From VFKE01 sp043758025 (GTDB lineage Bacteria > Verrucomicrobiota > Verrucomicrobiia > Verrucomicrobiales > Verrucomicrobiaceae), in contig JAYVOH010000114.1 in NCBI GenBank assembly GCA_043758025.1, positions 1 to 14,464 of the forward strand: 14,464 nucleotides of DNA, written 5' to 3'. The notes under the pieces were generated by a model. It saw only the letters and a list, made by a program, of their open reading frames with translations. It did no database searches and was not told where the DNA came from. A program made the position numbers and the translations under genes. Each line of letters starts with the position of its first letter. Position 1 is the first letter of the stretch. Below are positions 1 to 6,368 of this stretch, one piece after another.

Positions 1-2
1 TG

Positions 3-374
3 GGCGTGGATAACGAAGACAGCCTGGAAAGCGGCAGCAGCCTGGCCGGGTTTAGCGGCACTGTGTTCTTTGCCATGGTGGACGCGGGAACCGGGCTGGA
101 TGTGGATGCCTCCAAGCAAGTTTATATGGAACGCAGTGGCGGACATCCCAGCGTGATGGAGCTGAATGAAAACGTGCGCTCCTGGGTGCGCGGCCTGGAC
201 ATGCGCCACGAGTCCATTCTGGGCTGTGTGGGCTTCATATGGCAGTCCTCACACTGGATCAGCGCCAAGCAGGACGGCAAGCCGCTGCGCTACGCGCGGC
301 AACACAACTTTATTTTGAAACACGCCATCGCGCAGCCAGTCGCGAGCGCACCCGTGGAAGTCAACTGGCCATGA
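3..374 (+). CDS. Phage protein of unknown function, 5'-truncated by the window edge
   Basis: The frame is open to the left edge of the window, so this is the C-terminal part (at least 123 residues) of a longer protein. A GTG at 6 could be a start but nothing supports it. I do not recognise the family. The visible part is a mixed soluble sequence rich in Trp and His near its end (WQSSHWISAK) and has no membrane segment. It lies 19 bp before the putative tail-tube gene, on the same strand. In HK97/lambda-type gene order that slot is usually held by a tail terminator or head-tail connector, which is a positional inference only. Confidence 0.6.
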   Translation, partial: GVDNEDSLESGSSLAGFSGTVFFAMVDAGTGLDVDASKQVYMERSGGHPSVMELNENVRSWVRGLDMRHESILGCVGFIWQSSHWISAKQDGKPLRYARQHNFILKHAIAQPVASAPVEVNWP

Positions 375-393
375 TCCCTCAACACTCAATACC

Positions 394-831
394 ATGAATA
401 CCACAGAAGCACCCATCAAAGGCATCGGCCCGCTCACCACGCCCGTGGACGTTCATCAGACGATGATCGGCAACAACAACATCCTTTACGGCACCTGCGA
501 GATCGAGCAGGGATTTGGAACGGTCATCAGCTCCACGTTGAAGCGGGCCAATGAAAAACAGGAATGGGAAGACTGCCGGGGCAACACCCGCCTCGTGCTT
601 CTCCGCAACAAACGCTATGAGGTGGAGATGGAAGTGGAGTTTGATTCCACCGCGACTCTTCCTAATGAAGGCGATTCCCTTTCATTCCCGCATGTGGGCG
701 TGGTGGGCCAGATTCTCAACTGGGACTTGGTCTTCGCCAAGGCGGATTGCGTCAAGCTCAAGATCACCGCCACCCACTGGGACAGCCTCGGTAACACCCC
801 GACCGTCGCGGAGATCACCACCGGCTCCTAG
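394..831 (+). CDS. Putative phage major tail (tube) protein
   Basis: This is a 145-residue protein with alternating short hydrophobic and polar stretches, which suggests an all-beta fold, and no signal peptide or membrane helix. I recognise no sequence motif, so the call rests on position and size. It sits immediately before an overlapping, frameshift-linked chaperone pair and a tape-measure gene, the place of the tube protein in long-tailed phages, and 145 residues fits small tube proteins. A terminator-like hairpin follows it, as is common after highly expressed tube genes. The ATG at 394 has no Shine-Dalgarno sequence. An alternative is another small virion protein such as a tail-completion factor. 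Confidence 0.55.
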   Translation: MNTTEAPIKGIGPLTTPVDVHQTMIGNNNILYGTCEIEQGFGTVISSTLKRANEKQEWEDCRGNTRLVLLRNKRYEVEMEVEFDSTATLPNEGDSLSFPHVGVVGQILNWDLVFAKADCVKLKITATHWDSLGNTPTVAEITTGS

Positions 832-884
832 CCAATCAACTTCCTCTGGGCGGTGTGCGCTCAAAAAGCGCAGCGGGAATCGTT

Positions 885-916
885 CCCCGTGGCTGCCGCC
901 CAGGGGTTCTTTTTCC
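885..916 (+). terminator. Candidate intrinsic (partial) terminator after the tube gene
   Basis: CCCC (885-888) pairs with GGGG (903-906) and, inside a 2x2 internal loop, GGC (891-893) pairs with GCC (898-900) around a TGCC loop. The run TTCTTTTTCC follows at 907-916. The stem is interrupted and the T-run contains a C, so it may only reduce read-through, which would suit the step from abundant tube protein to scarce chaperone. It competes with a GGGAA/TTCCC hairpin at 874-887. Confidence 0.35.
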
Positions 917-944
917 GCCAGAAGAACGCATAAAAAAAAGCCAC

Positions 945-1553
945 ATGAACGACTCAGAAAACACCACGGCCACCGTGCCGTCACTCAATGGCCAGCGCCA
1001 GGCCATGTCCGCGCGGGATGCAAGCTGGAACATCGAACAGGCCGCGCAGAAAGAACGCGCGGACGCCGCCAGACTGGGCGGTGATCCCGCTGCCGTGCAG
1101 GCACTCATGGGCGCGGCCATGGCCAGTGATCCCGCGTCCGGCTGCCCGGATACCGTTGTCATCGGTGGCATCGTGCTCCATCACTACAACCTCAAGATTC
1201 TGGTCTGTCTGCAAAAGCTGGACAGCGCCTACGTGCAGGACACCGGCGGGAAGGCCCAGCGGCTGGATGCGCTGGACATTGCCCTCGGCGCGCTCTGCTA
1301 CTCAGAGCCGGACAAGGTCTGGACCTTGCTCCGCGCCGGCCAGCGCACGGAAGTGGAGGACATGGCCTTTGCTCTCGCGGGCAAGCTGACCATCAGCGTC
1401 ATGCAGGACATCAACCGTTTCATCAACGGTGAGTTTGCCAGTTTTGAACAGCCGGAACCAGAAGCCACGCCGGGAAAGCAGGAAGCGCCGGCCACCTTGC
1501 CGGACTCAACCACAGCAGCGGCCCCGCCTGCGGATGGGTGCTCTCCTACATAG
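945..1553 (+). CDS. Tail assembly chaperone, short form (lambda gpG-like)
   Basis: This encodes a 202-residue soluble, Ala-rich protein with an acidic, low-complexity Pro/Ala/Glu tail over the last 40 or so residues. I chose the ATG at 945. The same frame runs up to 855, but those 30 residues are basic and Pro-rich and overlap the terminator-like hairpin. The gene directly precedes the tape-measure gene and overlaps a second frame containing a slippery heptamer, which is the hallmark arrangement of lambda G/GT. In that family the short form coats the tape-measure protein while the tail tube polymerises. There is no recognisable sequence similarity to lambda gpG, so the assignment rests on context and on the frameshift signal. 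Confidence 0.7.
   Translation: MNDSENTTATVPSLNGQRQAMSARDASWNIEQAAQKERADAARLGGDPAAVQALMGAAMASDPASGCPDTVVIGGIVLHHYNLKILVCLQKLDSAYVQDTGGKAQRLDALDIALGALCYSEPDKVWTLLRAGQRTEVEDMAFALAGKLTISVMQDINRFINGEFASFEQPEPEATPGKQEAPATLPDSTTAAAPPADGCSPT
1472..1503 (+). promoter_or_regulatory. Programmed -1 ribosomal frameshift signal (GGGAAAG plus hairpin)
   Basis: G GGA AAG at 1472-1478 is in the correct X XXY YYZ phase for the chaperone reading frame (codons GGA 1473-1475, AAG 1476-1478). It is the same heptamer that lambda uses for G/GT. After a 9-nt spacer, CCGGC (1488-1492) pairs perfectly with GCCGG (1499-1503) around a 6-nt loop, giving a compact GC-only stem of the kind that stimulates slippage. The -1 frame is open from 1448 (stop TGA at 1445-1447) through to 1747, so the heptamer lies inside the window where slippage is productive. 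Confidence 0.75.
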
Positions 1554-1747
1554 ACGCCCTCGCCCATGAATACCGCTGGACGCTCCGCTTCATCTTTGAG
1601 CTGCCGTTCACGGGCGGGTTTGAACTCATCAACGCCATCAACTGCCGCCGTGGAGGCGACAGCGGAGAGAGCTACATCGACCGCGCCAGCGCCGCCGCGC
1701 GCCGGCGGATGAAAGCATGGTTGCACGCACACTTTGAGATCACATGA
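1478..1747 (+). CDS. Tail assembly chaperone, frameshift extension (lambda gpT-like part of a GT fusion)
   Basis: After a -1 slip at 1472-1478 the ribosome would read 89 further residues to a TGA at 1745-1747, giving a fusion of about 267 residues (178 shared plus 89). The extension contains an aromatic, helix-prone core (SYIDALAHEYRWTLRFIFEL) and a basic C-terminus. In lambda the T domain recruits the tube protein while the G part binds the tape measure. The only in-frame internal start candidate is a GTG at 1538 with no ribosome binding site, giving a 69-residue protein; it is the less likely alternative. The stop overlaps the tape-measure start (ATGA, 1744-1747), so the two are translationally coupled. 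Confidence 0.65.
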   Translation, partial: AGSAGHLAGLNHSSGPACGWVLSYIDALAHEYRWTLRFIFELPFTGGFELINAINCRRGGDSGESYIDRASAAARRRMKAWLHAHFEIT

Positions 1748-3759
1748 GCGAAGGAATTTTCTACACCCTGGGACTGAACCCCGCCTCCTTTGTGGGCGGG
1801 CTGCAAAAAGCGCAGTCTGAACTGGGGAAGACAGAGGGCAAGGCGGGCGGGCTTATGAGTGCCATCGGCAAGCTCAGCGCGGCCTTTGGCGCGGCAGCAG
1901 CGGGCTTCGGTTTCTACAAGGCGCTGGAAAAGAGCATGGAGGCGGAACGGGCCTTTGTGGCCATGAACACCATTCTGAAAGACGCCAAGGCCACGGCGGC
2001 CGTCATGTCCCAGATCAACGCGCTCAAGAGCAAAAGCATGTTCAGCGGCGCGGACTTCAAGGAAGCGGCCACGTCCCTGCTGCGCGAGGGTGAGAACGCG
2101 GCGGAACTCAAGGACCAGCTCCAGATACTGGGGGATGTGGCGGAGGGCGCGGGCGCGCCGCTCAACAACATCGTGGAGATCATGAACCGCGCCCAGATCA
2201 TGGGCGGCCTCAGCAGCTTTGAACTGCGTTCCATGAAGAGCGCCGGCCTTGGGCCCGTGCTCGATCAGCTCAAACAACTCAAGGGCATGTTCAGCATGGC
2301 AGAGTTACGGGAGGAAGCGGAGAAAGGCAGCATCAGCTTCGATGACCTCAAGGAAGCCATGCGGCGCACCACGGTGGAGGGCGGCACCTTCTTTAATGCG
2401 CAGATCAACCAGGCCGTAACTACGGAGGGCTTGGTTAAACGGATCAAGGAAGAGTTCATGGGGCTGATGATGGTCTTCACCAACCCGGTGAACGATGCTA
2501 TTAAACCGATGCTGGAAAAGTCTCTGGAGATGCTGGAGAAGGCCAAGAAACTGGCCAAAGAATTTGTTTTTACCGTCGGCTCACTCTTCAAGAACAATCG
2601 ACTTGGCGGCTTCCTCTATGATTCACTGGCCTGGGCTTTTGACAGTGCCGTTGTGTATGCAGCGCGAGTATTTTCTGGATTGGGTGAAGCACTCACGGGT
2701 GGTGGTAATCTATTTGCCTTTTTAGGGGATGGCGCGTTTTGGATGGGCATTGCTGAACTTGGCATTTCCGTGATGATCCGCATCGGCGGCGCACTCAAAC
2801 TCGCGCTGATGGATGCAGCGGATACCCTGCTGCGGAAAATGCCTAAAATACTCGGCGGCGGCATGGATGATGATGCCAGCGCGTTCAGTAAAGTGGAAAG
2901 GGGCAATGCCGATTTTGAGATGAAGCGCGGTGCGAAGTTTGATGCATTTGACACCTATGATTATCAAGCGGAAGGGCTGGCCAAGCTGAGAAAATCAACC
3001 GATGGCTTTTTCAACAAACTGGCGGGAGGCATCACTGACTTTGGCGACAATTTCAAAAAGGGATTCGACAGCGTGCCCGACTTCATGGGAGCGGGAGCAC
3101 ACGCGGACAAACTCAAGGGTGATCTTGATCGCGCGCAAAAAGAGATAGCCATGAACACCGCCATGGAAAACACTGCGCTCACAGCGAAAGGAAAAGCCCA
3201 AGCCAAAATTGCCCATGAAGAACTGATGGCGGAAATCGCGCACAACCAAGCCTCGAACATCGCCAAGAAAATGCGCAGCAACGCGGAGAACCTGATGAAG
3301 GCGCTGGAAGGTGCCAGCAACGGCGTGGCCGGCGCGGCGGGCGGTTTCGGTGGTGCGTTTGGTGGACGCATGAATCAGACCCAGCGAGGCAGCGATCCCA
3401 TGCAGCAGGCCGTGAAATCATTCCTTCGCCTGTCTCCGCAAGCGATGAAGCAATTTGAATTTGATCCCTTCGCCAACGGCGGCAAGGGCCAGCACCTGGG
3501 CACGGATGAGGCATTCAAACGCTACATGAAATCCCGCCCGGATCTGGCGCGCAATGCCAGGGACTTCGCCAAGAAGAACAACCTGCCGGCGGCGGGATTG
3601 CAGAACATCATGGACTTCGTGGCCATGCAGCCGGCGGGCTTCTTCCGCAACATTCCCGGCATGAACAAAATCGGCCAGGGGCCAACGCAAGGGGAAACCA
3701 CGATCATTGCCGTGCTGCGAGAAGTTAAACGATCAGTGGACAACATCCAAGCCAAATGA
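1744..3759 (+). CDS. Phage tail tape-measure protein
   Basis: This 671-residue protein sets tail length and is ejected through the tail at infection. Its N-terminus (FYTLGLNPASFVGGLQKAQ, then a K/E-rich amphipathic stretch and an Ala/Gly-rich segment around residues 35-60) is typical of tape-measure proteins. A tape-measure N-domain-like region follows to about residue 240 (helical, including MSQINALKSKSMFSGADF and AQIMGGLSSFELRSM). A hydrophobic region at about residues 320-365 would serve membrane passage. Next come helical, coiled-coil-like K/E/A-rich repeats and a Gly-rich stretch near residue 530. The C-terminus (TIIAVLREVKRSVDNIQAK) is also typical. At about 1.5 Å per residue, the established ratio, the tail would be near 100 nm. 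The start overlaps the chaperone frame and the stop overlaps the next gene (ATGA). Confidence 0.88.
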   Translation: MSEGIFYTLGLNPASFVGGLQKAQSELGKTEGKAGGLMSAIGKLSAAFGAAAAGFGFYKALEKSMEAERAFVAMNTILKDAKATAAVMSQINALKSKSMFSGADFKEAATSLLREGENAAELKDQLQILGDVAEGAGAPLNNIVEIMNRAQIMGGLSSFELRSMKSAGLGPVLDQLKQLKGMFSMAELREEAEKGSISFDDLKEAMRRTTVEGGTFFNAQINQAVTTEGLVKRIKEEFMGLMMVFTNPVNDAIKPMLEKSLEMLEKAKKLAKEFVFTVGSLFKNNRLGGFLYDSLAWAFDSAVVYAARVFSGLGEALTGGGNLFAFLGDGAFWMGIAELGISVMIRIGGALKLALMDAADTLLRKMPKILGGGMDDDASAFSKVERGNADFEMKRGAKFDAFDTYDYQAEGLAKLRKSTDGFFNKLAGGITDFGDNFKKGFDSVPDFMGAGAHADKLKGDLDRAQKEIAMNTAMENTALTAKGKAQAKIAHEELMAEIAHNQASNIAKKMRSNAENLMKALEGASNGVAGAAGGFGGAFGGRMNQTQRGSDPMQQAVKSFLRLSPQAMKQFEFDPFANGGKGQHLGTDEAFKRYMKSRPDLARNARDFAKKNNLPAAGLQNIMDFVAMQPAGFFRNIPGMNKIGQGPTQGETTIIAVLREVKRSVDNIQAK

Positions 3760-4367
3760 GCACCGCCATCTACAACGAGGAAGGATGGATCAAGGAGCCG
3801 GAGGAGCTGGACATGCCGGAAGACGGCTGGGACACCTCCAAGCTCGTGGAAGTGGTCAACGCGGCGGATCGGGCCACGGCCATCGCGATGTTCACCAAGG
3901 GTCAGGCGAGCGCGAACTTCAGCGGGCTTTACCTTGCCCGGCTCAACGTCAAGCCACTGGTCTGCGGTGTGCCCTTTTTCGAGTGTGCCCAAGACTACAA
4001 GGGAGTGCATGGGGACAAACCTCACAAATTCGGTGCGGGCACCACAGGGGAGCGCAACACCTACGAGAACACCACCATCGATGGCGTTGGCCCCTTCAAG
4101 TGGGATGTCAGTGAGCCGAAGGGCACCATCACGGACAAATGGGTGAGCCTCGCGGCCCCGGACATGAACATTATCGGCACAGCCCAAGCACCCCCCTTGG
4201 ATTTGGGCACCCCGATTGATATTTGGTATGCCAGCACTGACGTGGTGCGCAGCTACCCGCACGGGTGGGTGCTGGACAAACGGGAGGTGGACAACATCCC
4301 CGGCACCACCGTCTGGCTGGTCAATGACACTTATGTTTATTACCAGGTGTGGAGGCCATCCAAGTGA
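3756..4367 (+). CDS. Unrecognised phage tail-region protein A
   Basis: This encodes a 203-residue soluble protein. The first 60 or so residues are acidic and probably helical (EGWIKEPEELDMPEDGWD, then a stretch resembling a nucleotide-free helix pair). The rest is aromatic and beta-prone with many Gly/Pro turns (WVSLAAPDMNIIGTAQAPPL, VYYQVWRPSK). It has no signal peptide, membrane helix or catalytic motif that I recognise. Its ATG overlaps the tape-measure stop (ATGA at 3756-3759), so it is co-translated with the tail genes, and a distal-tail or baseplate role is likely from position alone. In most siphophages this slot holds the distal tail protein, but I see no diagnostic similarity. Confidence 0.7.
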   Translation: MSTAIYNEEGWIKEPEELDMPEDGWDTSKLVEVVNAADRATAIAMFTKGQASANFSGLYLARLNVKPLVCGVPFFECAQDYKGVHGDKPHKFGAGTTGERNTYENTTIDGVGPFKWDVSEPKGTITDKWVSLAAPDMNIIGTAQAPPLDLGTPIDIWYASTDVVRSYPHGWVLDKREVDNIPGTTVWLVNDTYVYYQVWRPSK

Positions 4368-4370
4368 TCC

Positions 4371-4991
4371 ATGGCGGACGACTTCCAGAAAGGCCGCGCC
4401 ATTCAGCAGCTCGATGATTTAGAGCGGGAGCTGAACACCAATCCCGGCTGGCTGGTGCGCTGGGCCAGCTTGATCAAGGTCATCAAGGCCGTGCTGCAAG
4501 GCCGTCTGATTCAGGGCAACAACATCAAGCTGGACTTCCTCGCGCGGGGCATCCAGATCAGCGCGCTGGCCACCGCGAACCCGAACGAGCGCCCCTTTGA
4601 AATGTTCAAGGAGCACGCCACTCAAATCCGGGTCAAAGCCAGCATTCTGGATGCTGTGACGCCTGCTTTCCCTTCTGCGGATGCGGCATTCAGTCCCGGT
4701 GATTTCCCCGTGTGTCTCTTCACACCGCTGACAGATACCGGCTACCTCTACTGCCACATCGGCATCTACACGGACGGCTCAGTGATCACCCGCGAGCTGG
4801 GCTTTGCAGGGACTATGCCCGCCAACGATGCCACCAACGCTTACTATCAAATCGGGAGCTGGACAAAGGCCGTCGGCGTGATCACAGCGGTGAGTAATGA
4901 CGCCTATGGCCCACTGGCCGTGGCCAGATGCCGAAACTTCCTCAGCTACCCCGTGACGTGGGGCGTAACAATCACCGGGACTGGCGGATGA
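4371..4991 (+). CDS. Unrecognised phage tail-region protein B
   Basis: This 206-residue protein starts three bases after the previous stop. Residues 1-55 look helical (QQLDDLERELNTNPGWLVRW, IKVIKAVLQGRLIQGNNI) and resemble an N-terminal attachment or oligomerisation segment. Residues about 60-206 are beta-rich with repeated short hydrophobic strands and Gly/Thr turns (DTGYLYCHIGIYTDGSVITR), ending in a Gly/Thr-rich tail. That helical-base plus beta-head layout suits a small tip or receptor-contact protein, but this is inference from composition and I recognise no family. Its TGA overlaps the next start (ATGA, 4988-4991). Confidence 0.7.
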   Translation: MADDFQKGRAIQQLDDLERELNTNPGWLVRWASLIKVIKAVLQGRLIQGNNIKLDFLARGIQISALATANPNERPFEMFKEHATQIRVKASILDAVTPAFPSADAAFSPGDFPVCLFTPLTDTGYLYCHIGIYTDGSVITRELGFAGTMPANDATNAYYQIGSWTKAVGVITAVSNDAYGPLAVARCRNFLSYPVTWGVTITGTGG

Positions 4992-5614
4992 GCTGCGCGT
5001 GTCACTGCTGTGATGCACCTCCTGATGGCGCTGTGGCTTTCATTGGTGCCGTCGATTGGGCAGCCTACAACGACGGGACTGATTTCGCGCCCGATCCTGC
5101 TGCGCTGATCCCAGACTTTGCGGGCTACGGCGTCAACAGTTATCACCCCCACGATGACGTTGATCCCAATTACTTTTTCGGGCAATACCCAGCGGCGTTC
5201 TATGCCTACAACTGGCATGTGGCGAATGAGTTCGTGGGTGATGGCTTTTGGAATAAGGGCAAGCTCACTTTCGCCATCCGTTTCAAGCCAGTCGCCAGTT
5301 GTTCTTTCAGAATCTGGTGGGACGAAAACGAATACGACATTGGCGGCAGCTTGGGCGGTGAACCCGTTCCCACCGGCTCGCCTGTTGCCAGCACGGCACA
5401 GGAATGGGAATGGACGCCCCCAAGTGTTGACGGCCTTTGCATTCCATCTGGCTATGATCCGGGCGATTTAACGACCTGGCCGCATACGGAAGATTTCACC
5501 ATCAACGTGCCAGCAAGCGCCAGTCGCATGATCATCATTGAAAACATCCGTTGGTCATTTGCGCCGGGCTACACCCCGCCTAGTGACGGCAGCGCCAACG
5601 GGTGGCCGCCATGA
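4988..5614 (+). CDS. Unrecognised phage tail-region protein C with a cysteine-cluster N-terminus
   Basis: This 208-residue protein starts at the ATG at 4988, which overlaps the upstream stop. An in-frame start at 4928 would add 20 Arg/Pro-rich residues and overlap the preceding gene by 64 bp, so I reject it. The N-terminus is MSCACHCCDAPPDG: four cysteines and a histidine within eight residues, then a Trp/Tyr/Asp/Pro-rich beta-prone body (SCSFRIWWDENEYDIGG, EWEWTPPS) with two more cysteines near residues 102 and 154. There is no hydrophobic signal, so the cluster is not a lipobox. It could bind metal or form disulfides. The stop overlaps the start of the sulfhydryl-oxidase-like gene, making that protein its most closely coupled neighbour. 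Confidence 0.7.
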   Translation: MSCACHCCDAPPDGAVAFIGAVDWAAYNDGTDFAPDPAALIPDFAGYGVNSYHPHDDVDPNYFFGQYPAAFYAYNWHVANEFVGDGFWNKGKLTFAIRFKPVASCSFRIWWDENEYDIGGSLGGEPVPTGSPVASTAQEWEWTPPSVDGLCIPSGYDPGDLTTWPHTEDFTINVPASASRMIIIENIRWSFAPGYTPPSDGSANGWPP

Positions 5615-5928
5615 AGCCCAACGGCCCAGCGCTGTGGCGCGCCCTGCATGACTACGCACTCAGTTACCCTCGTGCCCCATCACCGGAAGATATGCGTTTA
5701 GCCCGCGCCTGGCTGGACTGGTTCAAGGGGGAAGTGGCACGCTTGACCGGCTGTGCGTGTCACTCAGACTGGCACGTCATGCTCAAGGTCTGCCCGCCGG
5801 CGATCCACACCCGGCAATCGTTTTATCTGTGGACAGTCGCCGCCCATGACCGAATAAACCGGCGACTTAACAAGCCACTCCACTCCCCCGAATGGTCATC
5901 AGCCCATCCATTGCTCACCACCGCCTGA
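5611..5928 (+). CDS. Erv1/ALR-fold sulfhydryl oxidase-like protein, last gene of the phage tail operon
   Basis: This 105-residue protein starts at 5611, where ATGA overlaps the previous stop (a GTG at 5602 adds three residues only). From memory of the Erv1/ALR family it aligns almost without gaps: G5xxxW9 and L12-H13, Y19-P20xxP23, a cysteine pair at C48/C50 followed by D53, then P63, R68, W74 and H79-D-R-I-N83-R-R-L86-N-K88-P89. These match the family's GxxxWxLLH, YPxxP, CxxCxxD, R, W and HNxVNxxLxKP, the residues that cradle FAD. Deviations are CxC instead of CxxC, Asp for Asn after the histidine, and loss of the Cys two residues after W74 (Thr-Val instead). Family members pass electrons from thiols to oxygen via FAD. 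Here a role in virion disulfide formation is inference, and an inactive structural copy is the alternative. Confidence 0.68.
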   Translation: MKPNGPALWRALHDYALSYPRAPSPEDMRLARAWLDWFKGEVARLTGCACHSDWHVMLKVCPPAIHTRQSFYLWTVAAHDRINRRLNKPLHSPEWSSAHPLLTTA

Positions 5929-6023
5929 CTCCTGCCACACCGTCGCGGCGCTCTCGCTATGCCACGGCCATCAGTTACCCATACGAAACATTTCAAGAGT
6001 GCTGACCGGAACTTTTCGCGCCG
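5929..6023 (+). other. Non-coding end of the phage element with an imperfect inverted repeat at the host junction
   Basis: This 95-bp stretch lies between the last phage stop and the broken host gene, with no coding frame that I can support. At its right edge TTTTCGCGC (6013-6021) and GCGCGAGAA (6029-6037) form a 9-bp inverted repeat with one mismatch around a 7-bp spacer, CGTTACA. Host-gene similarity ends at about 6029/6030, so the right arm is host-derived and the left arm is phage-side. The geometry resembles a tyrosine-recombinase core site, but it could equally be a chance hairpin. Confidence 0.4.
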
Positions 6024-6200
6024 TTACAGCGCGAGAAGAAAGGGGGATCCCATCTGGTCCATGAACTGCTGATCCACATCCCAGCCTCCGGTATTTGCGA
6101 ACTGCTCCGCTTCGAGCAGCACATTTTGAGCGCGGGTTGAGAGTGCCATTGCCGCAAGACAAATAGCGGCTCCTCGGAGAGTCATTCGAATCAGGGACAT
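6024..6200 (-). pseudogene. 5' fragment of a secreted FAD-dependent oxidoreductase, cut off at the phage junction
   Basis: Reading leftwards from the ATG at 6200, the frame encodes 58 residues. It begins with a signal peptide (basic RMTLR, hydrophobic AAICLAAMAL, cleavage after STRA), then a mature start of the form LLEAEQFANTGGWDVDQQ followed by FMDQMGSPFLLA, Leu and a stop. I recognise this as the N-terminus of the large exported FAD-dependent oxidoreductases frequent in Verrucomicrobiota and Planctomycetota, where the sequence normally continues LLAHG(L/M)G and runs for several hundred residues. Here the match ends after the GCG alanine codon at 6030-6032, next to the phage element, and TAA follows one codon later. 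The missing remainder should lie beyond the other end of the prophage. A candidate promoter remains upstream. Confidence 0.75.
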
Positions 6201-6222
6201 AATCGCTTTGAGCCTTTAAGTT

Positions 6223-6251
6223 GTTATACCGGGTGGTATTAAAATTTTCGA
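6223..6251 (-). promoter_or_regulatory. Candidate sigma-70-type promoter of the broken oxidoreductase gene
   Basis: On the minus strand TCGAAA (6251-6246, 4/6 to TTGACA) and TATAAC (6228-6223, 5/6 to TATAAT) are separated by exactly 17 bp. Transcription would start near 6216, about 16 nt before the ATG at 6200. The -10 box overlaps a small palindrome, ATACC-GGGT-GGTAT (6226-6239), which could be an operator. Confidence 0.35.
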
Positions 6252-6300
6252 CGGATCAGGCTTACGTCCTGCGAATTTTATTTCATACAAACAATTGTTC

Positions 6301-6330
6301 AAAAGCCACCGAACCATGCGGACGGTGGCT
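6301..6330 (-). terminator. Intrinsic terminator of the SAM/toroid gene
   Basis: A perfect 8-bp inverted repeat, AGCCACCG (6304-6311) and CGGTGGCT (6323-6330), has an 11-nt loop and lies about 40 bp downstream of the minus-strand gene ending at 6369. On the minus strand it is followed by TTTT, partly overlapping the stem's last A/T. The short U-tract makes it modest in strength. Confidence 0.55.
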
Positions 6331-6368
6331 AGGAAAATGTTATATGATGAAATAATTAAAGCGTGTCA

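Noticed and set aside
551..1084. 177-residue frame on the plus strand
   Set aside because: It overlaps the tube gene and the chaperone start in another frame; composition is Arg/Ser/Pro-rich, the usual look of a shadow of GC-rich coding DNA.
1538..1747. Independent start of the second chaperone frame at GTG 1538
   Set aside because: No ribosome binding site is present, and a correctly phased slippery heptamer with hairpin offers a better explanation by the lambda G/GT precedent.
1672..2277. 201-residue minus-strand frame
   Set aside because: It is antisense to the tape-measure gene, His/Arg/Leu-rich with no recognisable domain, and would break the one-strand tail operon.
3522..4262. 246-residue minus-strand frame
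   Set aside because: Antisense shadow spanning the tape-measure end and the next gene, both of which have ATGA-coupled starts on the plus strand.
5971..6162. 63-residue minus-strand frame reading into the oxidoreductase fragment
   Set aside because: It is the wrong frame: the frame starting at 6200 gives a signal peptide and the conserved oxidoreductase N-terminus, whereas this one gives an unrelated basic peptide.
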